A DNA stretch of 64,000 bases from Larimichthys crocea (GCF_000972845.2 NC_040012.1:12894930-12958929), one strand, 5' to 3'. Shown: positions 24,350-44,915, counted from the first letter of the stretch. The notes: generated from the sequence alone by a model not told the origin. Numbers and translations: made by a program.

Positions 24350-24916
24350 TTAAAGGGCCTTTTTCTTTTCTTTTTTTTTTTCTTTTTTTTGTCCAGGTGG
24401 TTCAGTGGGTTGGTCACCATTAGGGGGTTCTTTTAACTGAACTTTGTGAGTCTGTGGTGTTGAAGGAGGGTCATCAAAACTGCTGCTGAACATTAGGCAG
24501 CGACATGAGGAGGAGGGTGACTGCTCGCACAAACACTTCTCCAAAAGGGCAAAGGCCAGCTGTGAGAGGTCCAGATGTGCGCGTTGACCTGACTCGCATT
24601 GCCAGATGATCTTTTCTTTTTTTTTGCTCTGCACGATTTGTTTTATTCTGAAAATGCGACACACATACCTGCCTCTGAAACAGCGACAGCCCAAAAGAGC
24701 CGCAGGCTCTACAATGCTAATGTTGTCGGGGGCTTTGACTTCTCCCAGCCATTGCGAAGAAGCTGCTCCGTGTGACAGCCACGGCGCCGCTCTTCCCCCG
24801 GTGTTCTCTATCCCGCTTTTTACGCCTCTCCACATTTGGCACAAGTGTGTTTTGGGGAAGAAAAAAAAAAGCATCCGACCGCGTCCTATCTGTTAACCTT
24901 TAAGGTCTGCGTTGTC
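24350..24916 (+). promoter_or_regulatory. kctd1: Probable promoter / 5' UTR of the long kctd1 transcript
   Basis: Sequence directly upstream of the long-form ATG. It begins with a pyrimidine-rich tract (24358-24391) and then becomes more GC- and CpG-rich (for example 24570-24600 and 24775-24800). No convincing TATA box was seen. Overlapping open frames on both strands here (174 aa on the minus strand, 96 aa on the plus) share no family features and look like composition artefacts. Confidence 0.4.
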
Positions 24917-31364
<6,448 letters not shown>

Positions 31365-32475
31365 AAACCTCCCGAGCAGTAGGAGGTGCTAGACTTTTCT
31401 GTGGCAGCCAAAACACTGAGTGCTGCAGAGCTCTGTGGACTCTGTTTTTCTTCGTTACCTTGTTGATGTTTTTGTTTTCTTAAACTTGAAAACCATCTAG
31501 AGAATAAAAAAATGAGGTGCAACAGGAGATTTTTTTTTTTTTTTTTTTTGCCATAAGAAGATACAAGACATTTGATAAGTTTGAGAGTGCAAGGACATTT
31601 GTGATTGTCTAGCCCCCATCAGCCAATTTAAAAAAAAGGATTTATATACGCTGGATCCCCAAACAAAGTTTGTTTTAAAACTTAGAGCCTACATTAGGTT
31701 GAATATGATTTCTATTATACCCATATAAATTAAAAAAGGCTTTTATTGCTGATGTAGTATGTTGCATAGCTTGTCACCAGTGACTTGATTATGTCTCACT
31801 GGCAAATTGGCTAAGTCTGTTTTTATCCCTTGCTGTAAAAAGGTGTTGCTTACAGTACAGAATGTCTCAGATGTCATAAACAGTTAGTTTCAACAAAGCA
31901 TCTTTTTTTTCACAATTAACATGATGTTTAATATTGTGATACCAATGAAGTTTTTTTGTTTTTTTTTTTTGTTTTTTTGTTTTTTGCTTTAATGGTTAAA
32001 AGTTATTTTATTGGATCATGCCATAAAATATAGTTGCCATCCTCAAAATGAAACATCAAAGACCATTCTATAGGCAGTAAAGAAAATTATTTAGTAAAAT
32101 ATTATGTCATACCATTTGCCTAATTGGGGAGTATGAACTACTAACCCCTATGTGCTACCTTGGGAATTATTTAATTGGATCCTAATATTCCTCTGAGTCA
32201 TGACCTGTAAATTTTTTCATTGTATATGTGTTTGTGGGTTTTTTTTTTGTTTTTTTTTTACATTGAATCTTTTTAAAGCAAATTTGTTGCCTCCAACATG
32301 ACTGAACAGATTAAAGCTTATTGTATACCCACTCCAGGATCACTTTTACTCAGCACATATTGATATGAAGTTGGATATAAAGTATTTCTAAGATGACTGA
32401 CCCACCTACGCTCCCTAGATTTGAGAAAAGAGGAATGTAGCAAAAAAAAATGTGAAATAAATCGCAACTAAAGTT
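31365..32475 (+). other. kctd1: kctd1 3' UTR and poly(A) signals
   Basis: T-rich non-coding sequence follows the stop codon, with several long T runs (31530-31550, 31950-31985, 32240-32260). Candidate signals are AATAAA at 31503-31508 and at 32456-32461. The long AU-rich character fits a 3' UTR ending near 32.48 kb; which signal is used cannot be told. Confidence 0.5.
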
Positions 32476-34460
32476 GTCATGGTGTCTGTTCGCTGTTTTT
32501 ATGTTGCTGCAGGGACTGCTTTCACATGTCTGCCCAGCGTTGCATTTCAAGCATAAATAATAATTCCTTAAATTTGAATTTACTGCATCTTTCCTACCTC
32601 TTAAGATTGTTTCTAATATACTGAATGTGTTCATTGGAAAACAAGAAGCATTTACATTATGTAGTGTTTTATAGTACAACGAGAGAGGTAAAGCTAACTT
32701 TACCAAGGCAATATTGTACCTTGGAGGATTTATGCTGGTGCATCAGTGACTACATGGGCCATTCTTTACTTAGTTATATTGAATAGAGCCGACTTCTCCA
32801 CGCAAGTCTGTCAGTTGTGCTACCACATATTCCTGCAGGGCCAAAATCCAAAGTGAAATCCCACACGGAGCCCTGTCGTCTTGTCTTCATCCCTTTTGGC
32901 AGAATCTCCACTTTCTTTGGCTATCTGCGGTTTATGCTATATGTCTCCCTTTCAGGCCTCTTTGCCCTAGATTCCCGTTTGACTGACTGTTATTCTCATA
33001 GGCTAGAGGTGCAACTGTGAGTGCTGCACAGCAATGCTTTGCTCTCAATCATAAAATCAAAATATCAGTGCTCGTGTAATTGTATTCATGGAGCAGGCAT
33101 CAAACACAGCACCAAGCTAGAACTACTGGACTTGCAGACTTAAAATACATAGCATACATGAACTTAGCATTCTGGTGTTAGAGGTGATATATCACGGATG
33201 GCTCATATTTTTTTAAGAAATTGAAATATTGTCATTCCAATATTCAAATATGAGCCCTAATTTTCCTTAAATTCCCATTGATGATCATTAAAGGAGCCAA
33301 ATACTACCTGATAAATGTTTAAAACAGGTCAATTTCATTAACTTAAACAAACCAAACCAAAGACAAGAATAGAAAATATGTTTATTCTGACTGATACCAC
33401 ATGTCTGTGCAATAAAAATAAAGCTTCAGTCAGTTAGCTTATCTTATCTTAGCATAGCATAGAAACTGTAAAACCACATTCACCACCGTCATTTTTACAG
33501 TTTTCATTTTGTACAGCTTAAACAAAGAAGATAGTGAGCTTTACAGGTACTTGTAAACAGATGTTGCTACTGTTGAGCAGTTAACAAGACTAGCTGTTCC
33601 AGTATTTGTACTACTCTAAGCAAACCATACACAAGACATGCAAGAAGTAAATACACCTTCATTAAAATTCAAATTAAAGGTGTCTATATACTTCTTGCAT
33701 GTCTGTGTATTTTCTAAAATGTCTAACTATTCTTATAATACTATCAGTAAAGATTTTTGACATATATCTGAGTAAAAAAAATGCATTTTTCCTAATTAAA
33801 AACATTGTTAAGGATGATGTAAGAGATAGAATGAACATGTGTTTAGTACTTTTTGTGCACCCTATGTGATTTTTAAGTTGGTTACCTGTGGGGCAGCCTG
33901 AGTATAATGAGACCCTGTCCAGCCCTATCTCATTCTCACTTCCTGCATTCACACTAACTTGAAAAGGAATTAGAGATATCCTCCTCTCCGGACACAGCCT
34001 GTTGGAGAAAAGATGAATGGTATTAAGAAACTGACTTCCAGTCCTTTAGAGGACAGGGGTTTTTGAGGAGAATAAAGCAATTTGAGATCCTCCTCTCTTC
34101 TGTGGTGTGTCTGTGATCATGTCTCTCTCACTCGCTTTCTCTCTAGTGATTATTTCCAGTCATCAAAAGGCAGAGTAGGGCCTGGAGAGTGTGGCTGTGG
34201 CCATCTTTCCCTTGCACCTCAGGCTCTGCTTACTCACCACTAGTGAAGGTCAGTGGATGGACTCATTCACCTCGCCTTCAAATCATCAGCCCTCACAGTG
34301 TTCAGTTGTACTGTACACCACTATGCAAGCAGTGGCTCCTGTTCCTAATGAATGTCCTAACTAAATACACTTATTAGATGATTTGTACTCTGGACTTAGT
34401 CTTATTCTATTTGCAGTCATCTCTCTTGTTCTGTGTTGATCTGTAGGTAATATTTTGTAC

Positions 34461-34579
34461 TGTAGGTGCCTCCTACCTTTATTGAAAAAGCCTCTCGGCC
34501 ATTTTATGCCAGCAAGATAATTATAAATGTAACCCGTGGCAAAAAAGCAAAACAAAACTCCCACATCTCTCCCTTGCCA

Positions 34580-34620
<41 letters not shown>
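34461..34620 (+). repeat. Copy A of a duplicated non-coding element
   Basis: Begins TGTAGGTGCC, contains TTTTATGCCAGCAAGATAAT then AAATGTAACCCGTGGCAAAA, and ends in a CT-rich tract. The same order of motifs recurs 2.45 kb downstream at 36913. Non-coding on both strands. Confidence 0.6.
34581..34620. repeat. (CT)n microsatellite
   Basis: CT dinucleotide run with two CCC interruptions, inside copy A of the duplicated element. Confidence 0.9.
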
Positions 34621-34621
<1 letters not shown>

Positions 34622-35619
34622 CCTCCCCTCCTCCCGCTCCCTAAGCCTCGGGAGCTGATTTCAAATTTTCAAAGATATCTCATAGTGAGGCTGTGAGATT
34701 GAAGGCTCATAAATACCTTTATTATAATATAATGGCCATATATTTCTAGCAATTATTTCTAGTGGAAAAATTAGTTCATCTGTGTGATGAATGCCTGCAC
34801 AGTCTTTGGGGCTTTAAATGTTCTTAGATGGACATCCGCTGGTAGGATAATATCTCAAATGGACAGACGCTTGTAGAATAATATGTCACAGTGGCTTTGC
34901 TTGAGTTATAGAAATTCAAGTCTTAGTGTGAAATGAAGCCAGTCTAAATACAAAAAGCCCAGCACCTGGAAAGATGAGTTCTTACATCTGAACTTGTTTG
35001 AGAAGAAGGCTACATGCTTTTGTGTCTGCAGTACTATATTAACACATAATCTGTGTGGGGCTCAAAAATGACTTTTAATAATCCACTTTGAATGAAGGCC
35101 TATAAGAGATTTTAACCCAGTAGGTTAAGCTTTGGTAACCTGGTGGCTTTGTCAGCTCTGCCATACAAGATGTTCTGGCAGCAGCACCATTTTCTTGGAA
35201 TGTAAAGCAACAGCGGAGGTGGATGTTTGGTGACAAAAGCCAACAATAGCCTTTTTTAATTCAAAGAACCCGTCTTTTCACATTTTCTAGCCTCGATGAT
35301 CCCTCAGAATGTGTGTTTTTTTAAGGAGTATATTTTAAAACCATAGTCACAGTGATTTAGTGTTGAAATTCCATAAAATTGTGAGATTAAAAACTGTAGA
35401 TTGCTGTCAAAATCAATGCAATATCCTGACTTTTAGTTTTCTTACACTGGATCTTACACTTCCTGAAATGTTAACAAGTGAGACTGTATTTAGGCATGGT
35501 GTTGTTTTTTTGTTTTCTTAACATTTGTGAATTAGCATGAAACACAAACTGATGGGAATGTTGTTAATATAGTGCAGGTATTTGGTCATAAACCAAAGTA
35601 TTGGACAAGGCGAAATGTT

Positions 35620-35955
35620 AACAGAATGATGTTGCTAGATGAAAAGTCACCAAAGTTATTTTAGTTCAGTCTGAGGGGGCACAAGCTGTGTGGCAATCCA
35701 TCCAACAGCTGTAAAGACATTTCACACAAAACCATAAATGTCAATCTGTGGGAACCATGAACCAAAACTGTGTTCCACGTCTAGCCACTAGATGTTTGAT
35801 TTTGACCTGCTATTGACAGAGGTAGATAAGAAAAGTAGAAAAGTCAAGACAGTAATTGGGATTCAATGGGGACCGTGAATGTTTGGTGCAACCCACCCTA
35901 ATGTTGCTTAGATATTTCAGTCTGGACCAAAGTGTTACTTACTGACACTGCCTTT
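35620..35955. mobile_element. Degraded dispersed fish repeat
   Basis: Phrases such as ggcaatccatccaacagctg, gggaccgtgaatgtttggt and gatatttcagtctggaccaa are hallmarks of an abundant teleost interspersed repeat, as I remember it. The copy is broken and non-coding; family name and ends are uncertain. Confidence 0.55.
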
Positions 35956-36912
35956 ATCGTGCCCGGGCTGCAAATACTCAAGTGATGAATGATTTTGTCA
36001 GATTTGACAAAGTTTCTTTAGAGTCATAATAGACATTATTCAACTGTATAACTGGCTATATAGTACTCTACATAAATAGACATAAAAACACTGGCGTGCT
36101 CCTTGACTAAAAAATAAAGTGAAAGGTAATCCAACCGATAATCTGCCTAGTTGCTTAAATGGTATACGCTGTTAATTCTTTTTAAAATATAAATCTTTAC
36201 TCTCAATTATTAGTAATTAATAAAGATCCTGAGAGTTTACACTTCCACTGATGTTGTTATACACCTGTGCCCTGCAGCATGCTACAGAGAGACTACACTT
36301 AGCTTACCTTTTATGTGAAAAACATTCGATTATACGCACCAACTTTCATCAGACCCTCCGCCTCACCTCATGATGATCGGGCTGTAATATGTGACAGTGC
36401 TCCAAGTGGAGGATTTGAGGTAGTGCTCCATAACATGCTGAGCTTTCCATTGTTTATTTATCAGTCAGGCCTAGAGTTATGGTGCGCTTGCAGTGAGGAA
36501 TTTTAGACCGGACTATGGTCGCTGCAGGCCCCTTGGCATACACTGTACACTGAGAGGGAATCATTTATATTCTACTCCAGAGGTAACAGAAGAACATGAG
36601 ATTGGGAAACAGCTCAAACACCACTCTGCTTGTGAGGCTTTAGGCGCAGAAAAGTCAAGCTGTTTTTTTAGGGGGGGCTGCAGAGCATATTCAAGCAAGT
36701 TCTGTTTTTCTTCTCCTTTTTTTTTCTTCTTTTTTTTTTAAAAATAGTTTCTCCAAAAATCTCCTAATAAATATGCTGCGCTCAGTTCTACCTTCACGCT
36801 CGCACATTTTACACTGACACTATATGGCTCACTGGAAGTGTGATGGAATGCTGGCTTTTGGTGAAATCTTCAGCAGCAATGAAATCTGACCAGTGAAGCT
36901 GCCTGTAAATGC

Positions 36913-37055
36913 TGTAGGTGCCTTATTCTAACCTGTACTGAAAAAAACCTGGAGGGCGTTTTAAGCCACTGAGATAATTGCAAATGTATCCTTTGGCAAA
37001 AACAGCAGCAAATACGCCCCCTCACTCACTCCATTTCTCTTTTCTCTCACTCCCT
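36913..37055 (+). repeat. Copy B of the duplicated non-coding element
   Basis: Begins TGTAGGTGCC, contains TTTTAAGCCACTGAGATAAT then AAATGTATCCTTTGGCAAAA, and ends in a CT-rich stretch, parallel to copy A at 34461. Divergence is roughly 25-30% over the core by eye. It is an old tandem duplication or two members of one repeat family. Confidence 0.6.
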
Positions 37056-38650
37056 GCCTTACTTGGTAGAGAATTAATAAGGGCTACCTATCCTTGATTA
37101 AAAGGTCTCAACTGTACTGTATTGCTCACTGGTAGCACCCCTCCCTACATCAGCCTTTCACATGGGTAGACCTGCATGTTAGGAGTGCTCTAATGATTCT
37201 GGAGCTTGCCATTCGAGGGCCACCCATCCATCATAGTGGTAAGGCCAGCGGCTTTATTATAATACAGAGGACAGACATGCTCCGAGGCTATGTGGGACAC
37301 AATAGAGGTCTTTCAACAGACCTATAAATACATGATCTGTCAGAGTTGCTGTCCTGAGGGCGCTCTCAGCTAGGCTCTAGCCCTCCGGTTGGCCATCACT
37401 TATGCTAAGATATGCGCCAGCCCCCAGGCTAAGGCTAAGGCTCAGTTCATTTCAGCCCCTCATCAACCACCACATTCTACCTCCAGCCATGAGAATAAAT
37501 AAGAACAAGATGAAAAAAAAAGTGATTCATTATGATGGAAAGCAAAAAACCTTAACAAAACAAACAAATGGAGGGGGTGAAAACAAACAGTGATAGCTTA
37601 CTATTGACTCTTTGGCAGACGCATCTCAAAGGCTATTGCTGAAATAACAAGGAGGGATTTTGATCCAGAAGGTAGGATAGGAAGAATAGAAGAGGAATAA
37701 GAATAGGAGACGGATGACCATATGGCTTACATTCTGTTTGTTTTCTCATATCCCTGCTATAAACAACTAGTCAGAAAACAACTCAATAAAAGATGGGTCT
37801 TTTGGATGGATGTCAGTCTGGAGGAAGAAGTGGAATATCTCTGCCTCCTATCAGCTTTCCCCCCCCAAAAAATTATGTTTTTGTAAGTATATTTTAAATG
37901 ATATATGCAGCTCCTCCTCCTCCTCCTCCTGCTCCTCTCCTCACCTTATCTCAGGTGAGAATCTCCTTTCACTGTTGCCTCCGAGCCAAGATCAGCAATC
38001 TGGGAGTTGGGTGTGTTCTTTTGGAGATTAGTGTGGATGGAGGGTGTTGCATGTTAGAATAATAAACAGGTGAACACCTTAACTCTGCATAATTCTCTAT
38101 CTCTGTGCCACCTTAATGTATTAAAATCATATTCTTCCTTGAGGCAGAAAACCAGCAGCAGATTATGTCCAGGGCACGGTGAGTGGAAACCCAATGACAA
38201 ATCTCACCACTCGCACAACAATGATCACCTGGGCAAGGAGGCTCCTATTTATCATGCTTTTCACCAAATCCTGGCATTTAGGGGTGTGATTCTACCTGGA
38301 TGAATTGTAAGTATTGCTAATGTGACCGGTGATGTGGCACTGCCATGTTTACACTGGGACACACTTTTGTTGTATCTGCACAACAACACCTTCCTCCAAA
38401 CACATGTTCACGTACACACCGCCCAAGTTTTTCCTGCTCCCATCCAGAGCGTACCCACTCCACCAGCCGCCCCTGAGTACTCCAAGGGTTATTCCGGTCC
38501 CCTTGACAGCCAAGCCAGGTAGGGGGTAGTGTTCATAATGGCTGGTGTTCTCAGCTTTAGATTTTAGTGCCCCCTCCTTTCACACACATGCACACAACAA
38601 CGCCCCCTGCACCAGTCTCATCCACCCCCCAGCGCTCCCTTCCCAACTCA

Positions 38651-38696
38651 CTCTTCTTCTTCTTCTCCTTCTTCTTCTTCTTCTTCTTCTTCTTCC
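38651..38696. repeat. (TTC)n microsatellite
   Basis: TTC/CTT trinucleotide run with one CTCC interruption. The Phe-, Leu- or Glu-rich open frames across it are artefacts. Confidence 0.95.
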
Positions 38697-39056
38697 CCCA
38701 GATCTCTCTTTGCCACAGCTGCTGCCTCTTGGCCGTGCCTAGAGCCTTCAGGAGGCTTCCCAGCTCCCTCTCCCTTCCCCTGCAGCCAAGAAGGAAAAGC
38801 AGGCAAAGGAGGAAAATAAAACTTCAGGCACACCACGCAAGGCCATCTGGGTAATCTTGTTCAAAAGGCTTGAGGTGATAGCTGCAATTTACACAGGCAA
38901 AAAAAAAAGAAGAAGAAAAAAAAGAACAGACCTCATTTCCATACCTACCAGCCTCAAGGAGATGAAATTGAATAAACTAAGAATTAGAAAAGAATTACAG
39001 TAAAACCAATACAGAATATTCAACATTAGTTCATTTTGTCCTTGCAACACCCCCCT

Positions 39057-39059
<3 letters not shown>

Positions 39060-39119
<60 letters not shown>
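39060..39119. repeat. (CA)n microsatellite
   Basis: About 29 uninterrupted CA units, followed by CA-rich text to about 39,260. Confidence 0.97.
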
Positions 39120-39121
<2 letters not shown>

Positions 39122-42100
39122 TCTTGTGATTTACTAAGCAAGAGAACAGTTGGGCTGACATGAAGGTGCCATGGACAGCTAAAACGGAGGCACACACTCG
39201 CGAGCACACACACACTAACGCAGCTCCGCGCAAATACACGTGCAGACACACACACACAGCCGAGGGGGGAAACAATATTTGCGATGAAAGCAAATCAAAC
39301 TGAAATCCAACATGTTAAAGTCAAGTTGATTAGTGTGAAAATGTAAAAGCATCTTCAACTGGCATATCCCACAGTCATAAAGATATGTTAATTTGCAACT
39401 TAATGGCTGAGAGCATAATTTCGCTTATATAAACCTTGAAACATGCTGCATTTTTTAAAATGTGCCTTAATTTAATGAAGTAAACACCACCGCAAAACAA
39501 TAAATGCCCCAATTAAAGAACAGGCATGAAGAGAAGTGTCTATTTCCCATTTTGCCCCCGCGGACATATGTACCCAAGCGTGTCTGTGCATTTACCCACA
39601 CGCAGAAGCATATGCATTGTGTGCTGCTCATAAACATCATGCCTTCACGTTTCACATTAGCATATGTGTCGTGTTGTTTAAGATGTAGGTTATCTGGTGT
39701 GAGATCGAGGCTACATGTTTATGGCTACATCACATGAGTGTGCATGTACATGTGTGTTTGTCGGTATGTGTTCGGGGTAGGAATATGTGTCACTGTATGT
39801 AAGTGCACGTCTGTGGTGGTATGGTGTTACTGTATAATTGGTACATAATGTAGTCATGGGTTACCATTCATAATTGCATGCCTGTTATTGAAACATATTG
39901 TGCATTAAAGGCAGGATGTGCCCTCCTCTATTCTTCCTTCCTTCTTTGCCTGCTCCTGTGTCTGTATGTCATCTGGCCTGCTTCGCACCCCTGGGGGGCA
40001 TATCCCATCAGGCTCGCTGTGCTCCAATGTGTCCCGACAGACCTGATGTGATCTGAGTGGCTGACGGGTTTGTCCCTGCTGCCCGCTGTCTTTTCTCCTC
40101 CCTGCTTCACTCACACATGTGCCGAAGAAACACACAACCTGATGCAGGCTGACTGGAGTTTGCACCTCCTGTGGAAAGCCTCCAATTTGTGCATGTGTAA
40201 TTATCTGCTGCATGTGCATCCACCGAAACGTGTTCGGCATGTAGGAGTAGCGCCTGACACCTCACGACAATAATCTTGAGTTGGATCTAGAGTTTCACTT
40301 TTGCCGTGGATAATTTCAGTGTAGAATACGGTAACGTGCTTCACTTCTACTTTTAGTATCCGTTTGAATGAGTGCATAAATGTGAACGTTCAATTATGAA
40401 ACCCCGCTGGAGAGAAACAATGCCCTCTTGGTTCAGTAGCCATCTTACACACACACAAAAGCCTGGGGGGATGCAGAAAGAGTGGGGGTTGGATACCATG
40501 AGACTAGGGCATCAAACTGGGGCTTAGAGACAGAGATATACCAACTGGAACCTTATACCTACAGGGTGTGTGTGTGTGTATCTATGTGTGTGTGTGTCTG
40601 CTCGCATCCTTGTGTTAACACAAACACACATATGGAAGAAGCAAGTGTCATACTGAGTGCTACATAGGGGGAATGCAGTTTGTCGAGGCTCTCTGTGTGT
40701 ATGTGTGTTTGAATATAATCTAATTGCTCACTAGTGGAGGACAAAATTGTTTTGCCTGCAGGTATAAGTATGGGTGGTGCTGATGAGAACTGGTCTGATA
40801 TCTCAATCTACCAATCAGCTATGCAGGGCCACCCCACAGCCTGCCTCTTAAAATAGCGTCTTTCATTTACTAATACTGTGTATGTGAGCATAACATTCTT
40901 AGCTGATAAGATTTGGTTATTTGTTGTTAATTTTTCCCCCTAACATGGACAGTGAGAATTAGGATGGTTTAAAGTCGGTGTTCAAGTACAGCAGCAACGG
41001 AGAGCATCAGGCTTTTAGCCTTTAATTAAAAAAAGATCATGGGGATTTTTATTGATATTTCTGTGCACACTTCAGGCACAGAACTATAATGCCTCAAGTC
41101 CACAGTAATGTTTTTTTGATCAATGATTAACTACCTTAGTCTGGATCTTAGATCACCTTAAGGTGCTCCTCACAAGCTAGTTTGTCTTGTGGCTAAAATG
41201 AACCACAAACACAGGAGGAAATAGCTGCAGAAATGGCTCAGGGAGGACGATGACGAAGCAATGTTATTATCCTGCTTGTGTCCATTCAAGCATCACGACT
41301 CAAGTATTTGCCTGAACTCAAGGTAAAGGTCCGATAAGACAGGTGCCTTCTATCACTAATTTGCTCTCAGTGACTTGTTGTAAAAAATGATGGATGGGTT
41401 CTTAGTTTTACTGTAGAGTTTAAACTTTTTCCACATGAATAATATTGCAGCTGTACCGCTTAAGATGACACATGAGGTTGCCCATTTCTGACATGATGTT
41501 TTGACACTGTCAACTCCGAGAATTCTTCTTTCAAAAGCCCAAGGACATAGCCGCCATTTTAGGGGGGGGCAAATCTGACCCTCACACGGTCTGTGATCAT
41601 TTTAACTGACTCGCCGTCAGGAGGGGAGGGGTCTCAGGAGGCCATGCAGGTCAGGAGTCACTCGAGTCATGTGATGACCCCCAGGGTGTTGTTGGGAGTG
41701 ACAGGGAGACCGAGAAGCAGAGCTGTGGAGTAGCTGCAAGCCCACGGGTGAAAAGGAGGTCAGTGGCCACAGGAAGCAGTGCAAAAGTGCCCAGAGCTAC
41801 TGTCCTTAATGAGAGCACATCCCCTGAGGTGTATCTCCCAGCAGCCTAACTGCCACATGAAAAACTCCAATCTATATAGAGTGCTGTAGGCACATGAGAG
41901 CAGCCATTTTCATGGTCCATTCCCAAAGCCAGGAGCCATCTTGTGAGGTAAACAAACCCAAGTACAAAGATGTGTACCTTGGTACAGGGCCAGTACTGTT
42001 CCATCATTCATACTGTGCTCTATGAGTCTTTGTCTTAACATTTGTTTGGTTTGAAAGATCTTGACTGCTTGAGTCTCAATAGGGGTCTCCTCCAATGCAT

Positions 42101-44524
42101 TGTAAATTGATTTATTAATAAAGTGTGTGTGCTGCTGAGGAACAGAGGCTAATAAAACAGGAGCCCTATAGGGCGAGTGGGAGAAATACATTTGAAAATA
42201 AACTTTGAGTAACTCATTAGATTAAGAAAATTATAAGAATAATAACCCTGAGCACTGCCTGGGGAGGGAAATCTCATTAACAGGTTTTTCGATTCCTTCT
42301 TTCAATACATTTGTTAAAAGTGCCAGGGAGTGTTCAATTATCACCCGCCCTCTCACCTCCAAGACATAGGGTGACAAGAAACCCCAGAGAAACCTGCAGG
42401 GCCAGGGAGGGGCCACGTACACCAGAGCACACACTTATCCACACACATGCACACACGGTTTCACTTCATCCCCCTCTGAGTAATGGGCTTTCTGACCATT
42501 TGTTTAATACTGTCAACAAACAAGACAAGAGCTCCAGGGCTACTCAGGCAATACAATTCCACTCTTGAATGACTATGAGCACACTGAACTGCACACGCAT
42601 GTATACTCTCAAGTCTATACATGTCCAAGTGTTCATACCCAAAAAGGGAAACTTTTGTCTATAAAAAAAATGTTTCTTAGAAAAAGAAAATACTTTCATC
42701 CAGTGCTTTCATAAGAGCAACTAAGCGCCCCACCAATGTTTTTTTCTTTCATCTGTTTCCAATCTTCTTATTGGCCTTTGGGCTACGTCCTCAAGGCAGG
42801 AGGTTTGGAAGGCTATATTTACTCTGGAAACACTTACTATGCCCTCCTCCTTCTCGAGACATGGCAGAGCTCAGGAGGGGGGTTTCAACTTGGCCCACCT
42901 GGAGTGCCGTGTCTCCACCCAACCCCCCTTTTGGTTGTAGTCACCAACACCGCGCAGCATTGGTTTATGCCTCGCAGGCCTCCGACTTCAGCAGTCGCTT
43001 GGAAAGAAATCACAATCTGGAGATCAAGATTGAATAATGCCAGCTTCCAAACACCACTTTGTATGATACAAAGCTGAAAGAATGGATTTGAACCATCTGT
43101 GGCCCATTGAAAGCTTGACCACAGCTATGTTATGGTAGCGCCCATTAGCATTTACAAGCTAGATTTTTTAAGGCAGACATGAGACGCTGGGGAAAAAAGA
43201 AAGTATAACTGTATGCTGTAAGTGTACACTGTACTACTCCCATGTTTATTCCCGGTACCAACTCACTAACAGTTAGCTTCACGGCAGCTGCAACACCTGA
43301 AGCCAACACCTCTTGCCAACTAATATTACTTAAAATAACCCTTGCAATCCATGCAAAGGCGGTGTAAAATGGACTTGTAATTATAATAAATAAGACAGCT
43401 ATGTAAGTAGACTCCTAATTAAAAAGTAAGACTTTAGTTGAGCCAACGTGGTTAGACTGTCTATGTGCCAAATTCTGCAAAGGCTAAAAGCTATTTATGT
43501 TGTACCAGAAAAAAAACAGTAAACGGTTTAACTCGTTGCACACATGATGCAACCTTTTGACTTATGATTTTAAAAATAAAAATCATGAAACGGTGGGTAT
43601 ACACGCCTCCTTTGTCTGTCCAATAAATATGTAATGGCTTGTGCTTTATATGTGTGATTTACTTTGTGTCGGACCATGATAAAACTAAAATACACATATG
43701 GAGCCTGATGTCTATCAAAGCAGTGAGCTACTAGAAAAGCTAGATCAACCATTTTTGTCCTTAGGTAAGACTTGAATTGTGACATATGGATGCAAACTAA
43801 ATCAAAACCTCAGAGAGAATAGATATGAATGTTCCTATGATGAAGAATGTCATTAAATAACACACTGTGGATACCCACTGTATGAGTGGTGATTATTGTG
43901 TCTTTACACAGAGTGTATACATGTGTCTGTTCTTATGAAAAGCAGGGAAGATGATTTGCAGATTGATAACAATCTATAAAAAAAAAATAAAAAAAAGCCA
44001 GGCTTTTAGCCGGAGGCAAGAGAGGAGTCATTTCTTTTCCAGCCCTCTGGCAGAAAACCTGGCGTCATCCATTTCCATTTCTCTGTTGCCTACGCAACTG
44101 TTGAAACTGCAGCATGTGCTTGGCTTGTTTCATTTTATATCCAATGGACTGGCATTTAGTGTGACAGAAGCAAAGAAAATAAGTGAAAAAATCAATCCTT
44201 TGAAAATGGGTTTTCATCAGGGCTACACTGTCTGATGTTGTGTTAAGTTTAAGAACAATGGCACACAGTGGCATTGATGCAAACCCCCCAGAATCCCAGA
44301 GCTGCAGTGACAAGAGTTTCAAACCAGCAGTGTCTGTCCGACCTCTGTCACTCATTAGCAGCAATTTCTGACCTGCAGATGTAGATGCAATGAAAATCAC
44401 AGGTACTTGCCATGACCCTAAAACTGAAACAGCTAAATGGAATTCAGCCATCATTAATTTTATTATTTACACCTGTTCTCTTCCTACTGTGGCATGTCAA
44501 AATGTCCGCTGTGAAAAATTCTTA

Positions 44525-44915
44525 CCTGCAGGCAAAGAAAGTAATACCTTCTGCAATTTGACATTAATGCCACCTACAGGCAATAAATGCTACAACATTT
44601 ATTTATTAACATTTTTATATATGTGCTGTTTGTGTGCGAATACTGTATATATGTGTGTGTGTGTGTGTGTTTGAGGTTAATACTCGTTACCTGTTGGGAA
44701 AAAAGTTTAATGTTAAACCCAAATCATAGAAGGCTGTTACTTTTTGGATACATTTAGTGTGACACAAAGTTACGTTGGGATCAATTATTTTACTTTAGCT
44801 AACACATGGAAAACAAAGACGATGGCAGCTATAAAGACAAAAAGCGGTGACAACTCAGCGACTGGAGGTGGAGCAAGTGTTAAACACGCATTATTTTCTT
44901 TGCCTGTAGGTGGCA
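44525..44915. repeat. Inverted-repeat segment, possibly a small transposon
   Basis: TGCCACCTACAGGCAA (44568-44583) has a perfect inverted copy at 44900-44915. The right arm extended (44890-44910) also matches 44525-44545 inverted at 19 of 21 bases. The internal 320 bases include a (TG)n run and no convincing gene; a 106-aa frame at 44744-45064 overlaps the right arm. Confidence 0.5.

Noticed and set aside
24350..24896. Overlapping 174-aa (minus) and 96-aa (plus) open frames
   Set aside because: They lie in the pyrimidine/purine-rich kctd1 upstream region, overlap each other and show no domain, splice or family evidence; the minus frame ends in a poly-Lys artefact.
33435..33480. Text resembling a fish repeat (ttagcttatcttagcatagc)
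   Set aside because: Only a short part matches what I remember of a common fish repeat; too little to delimit an element.
38545..38854. Phe/Leu- and Glu-rich open frames
   Set aside because: Products of the (TTC)n microsatellite.
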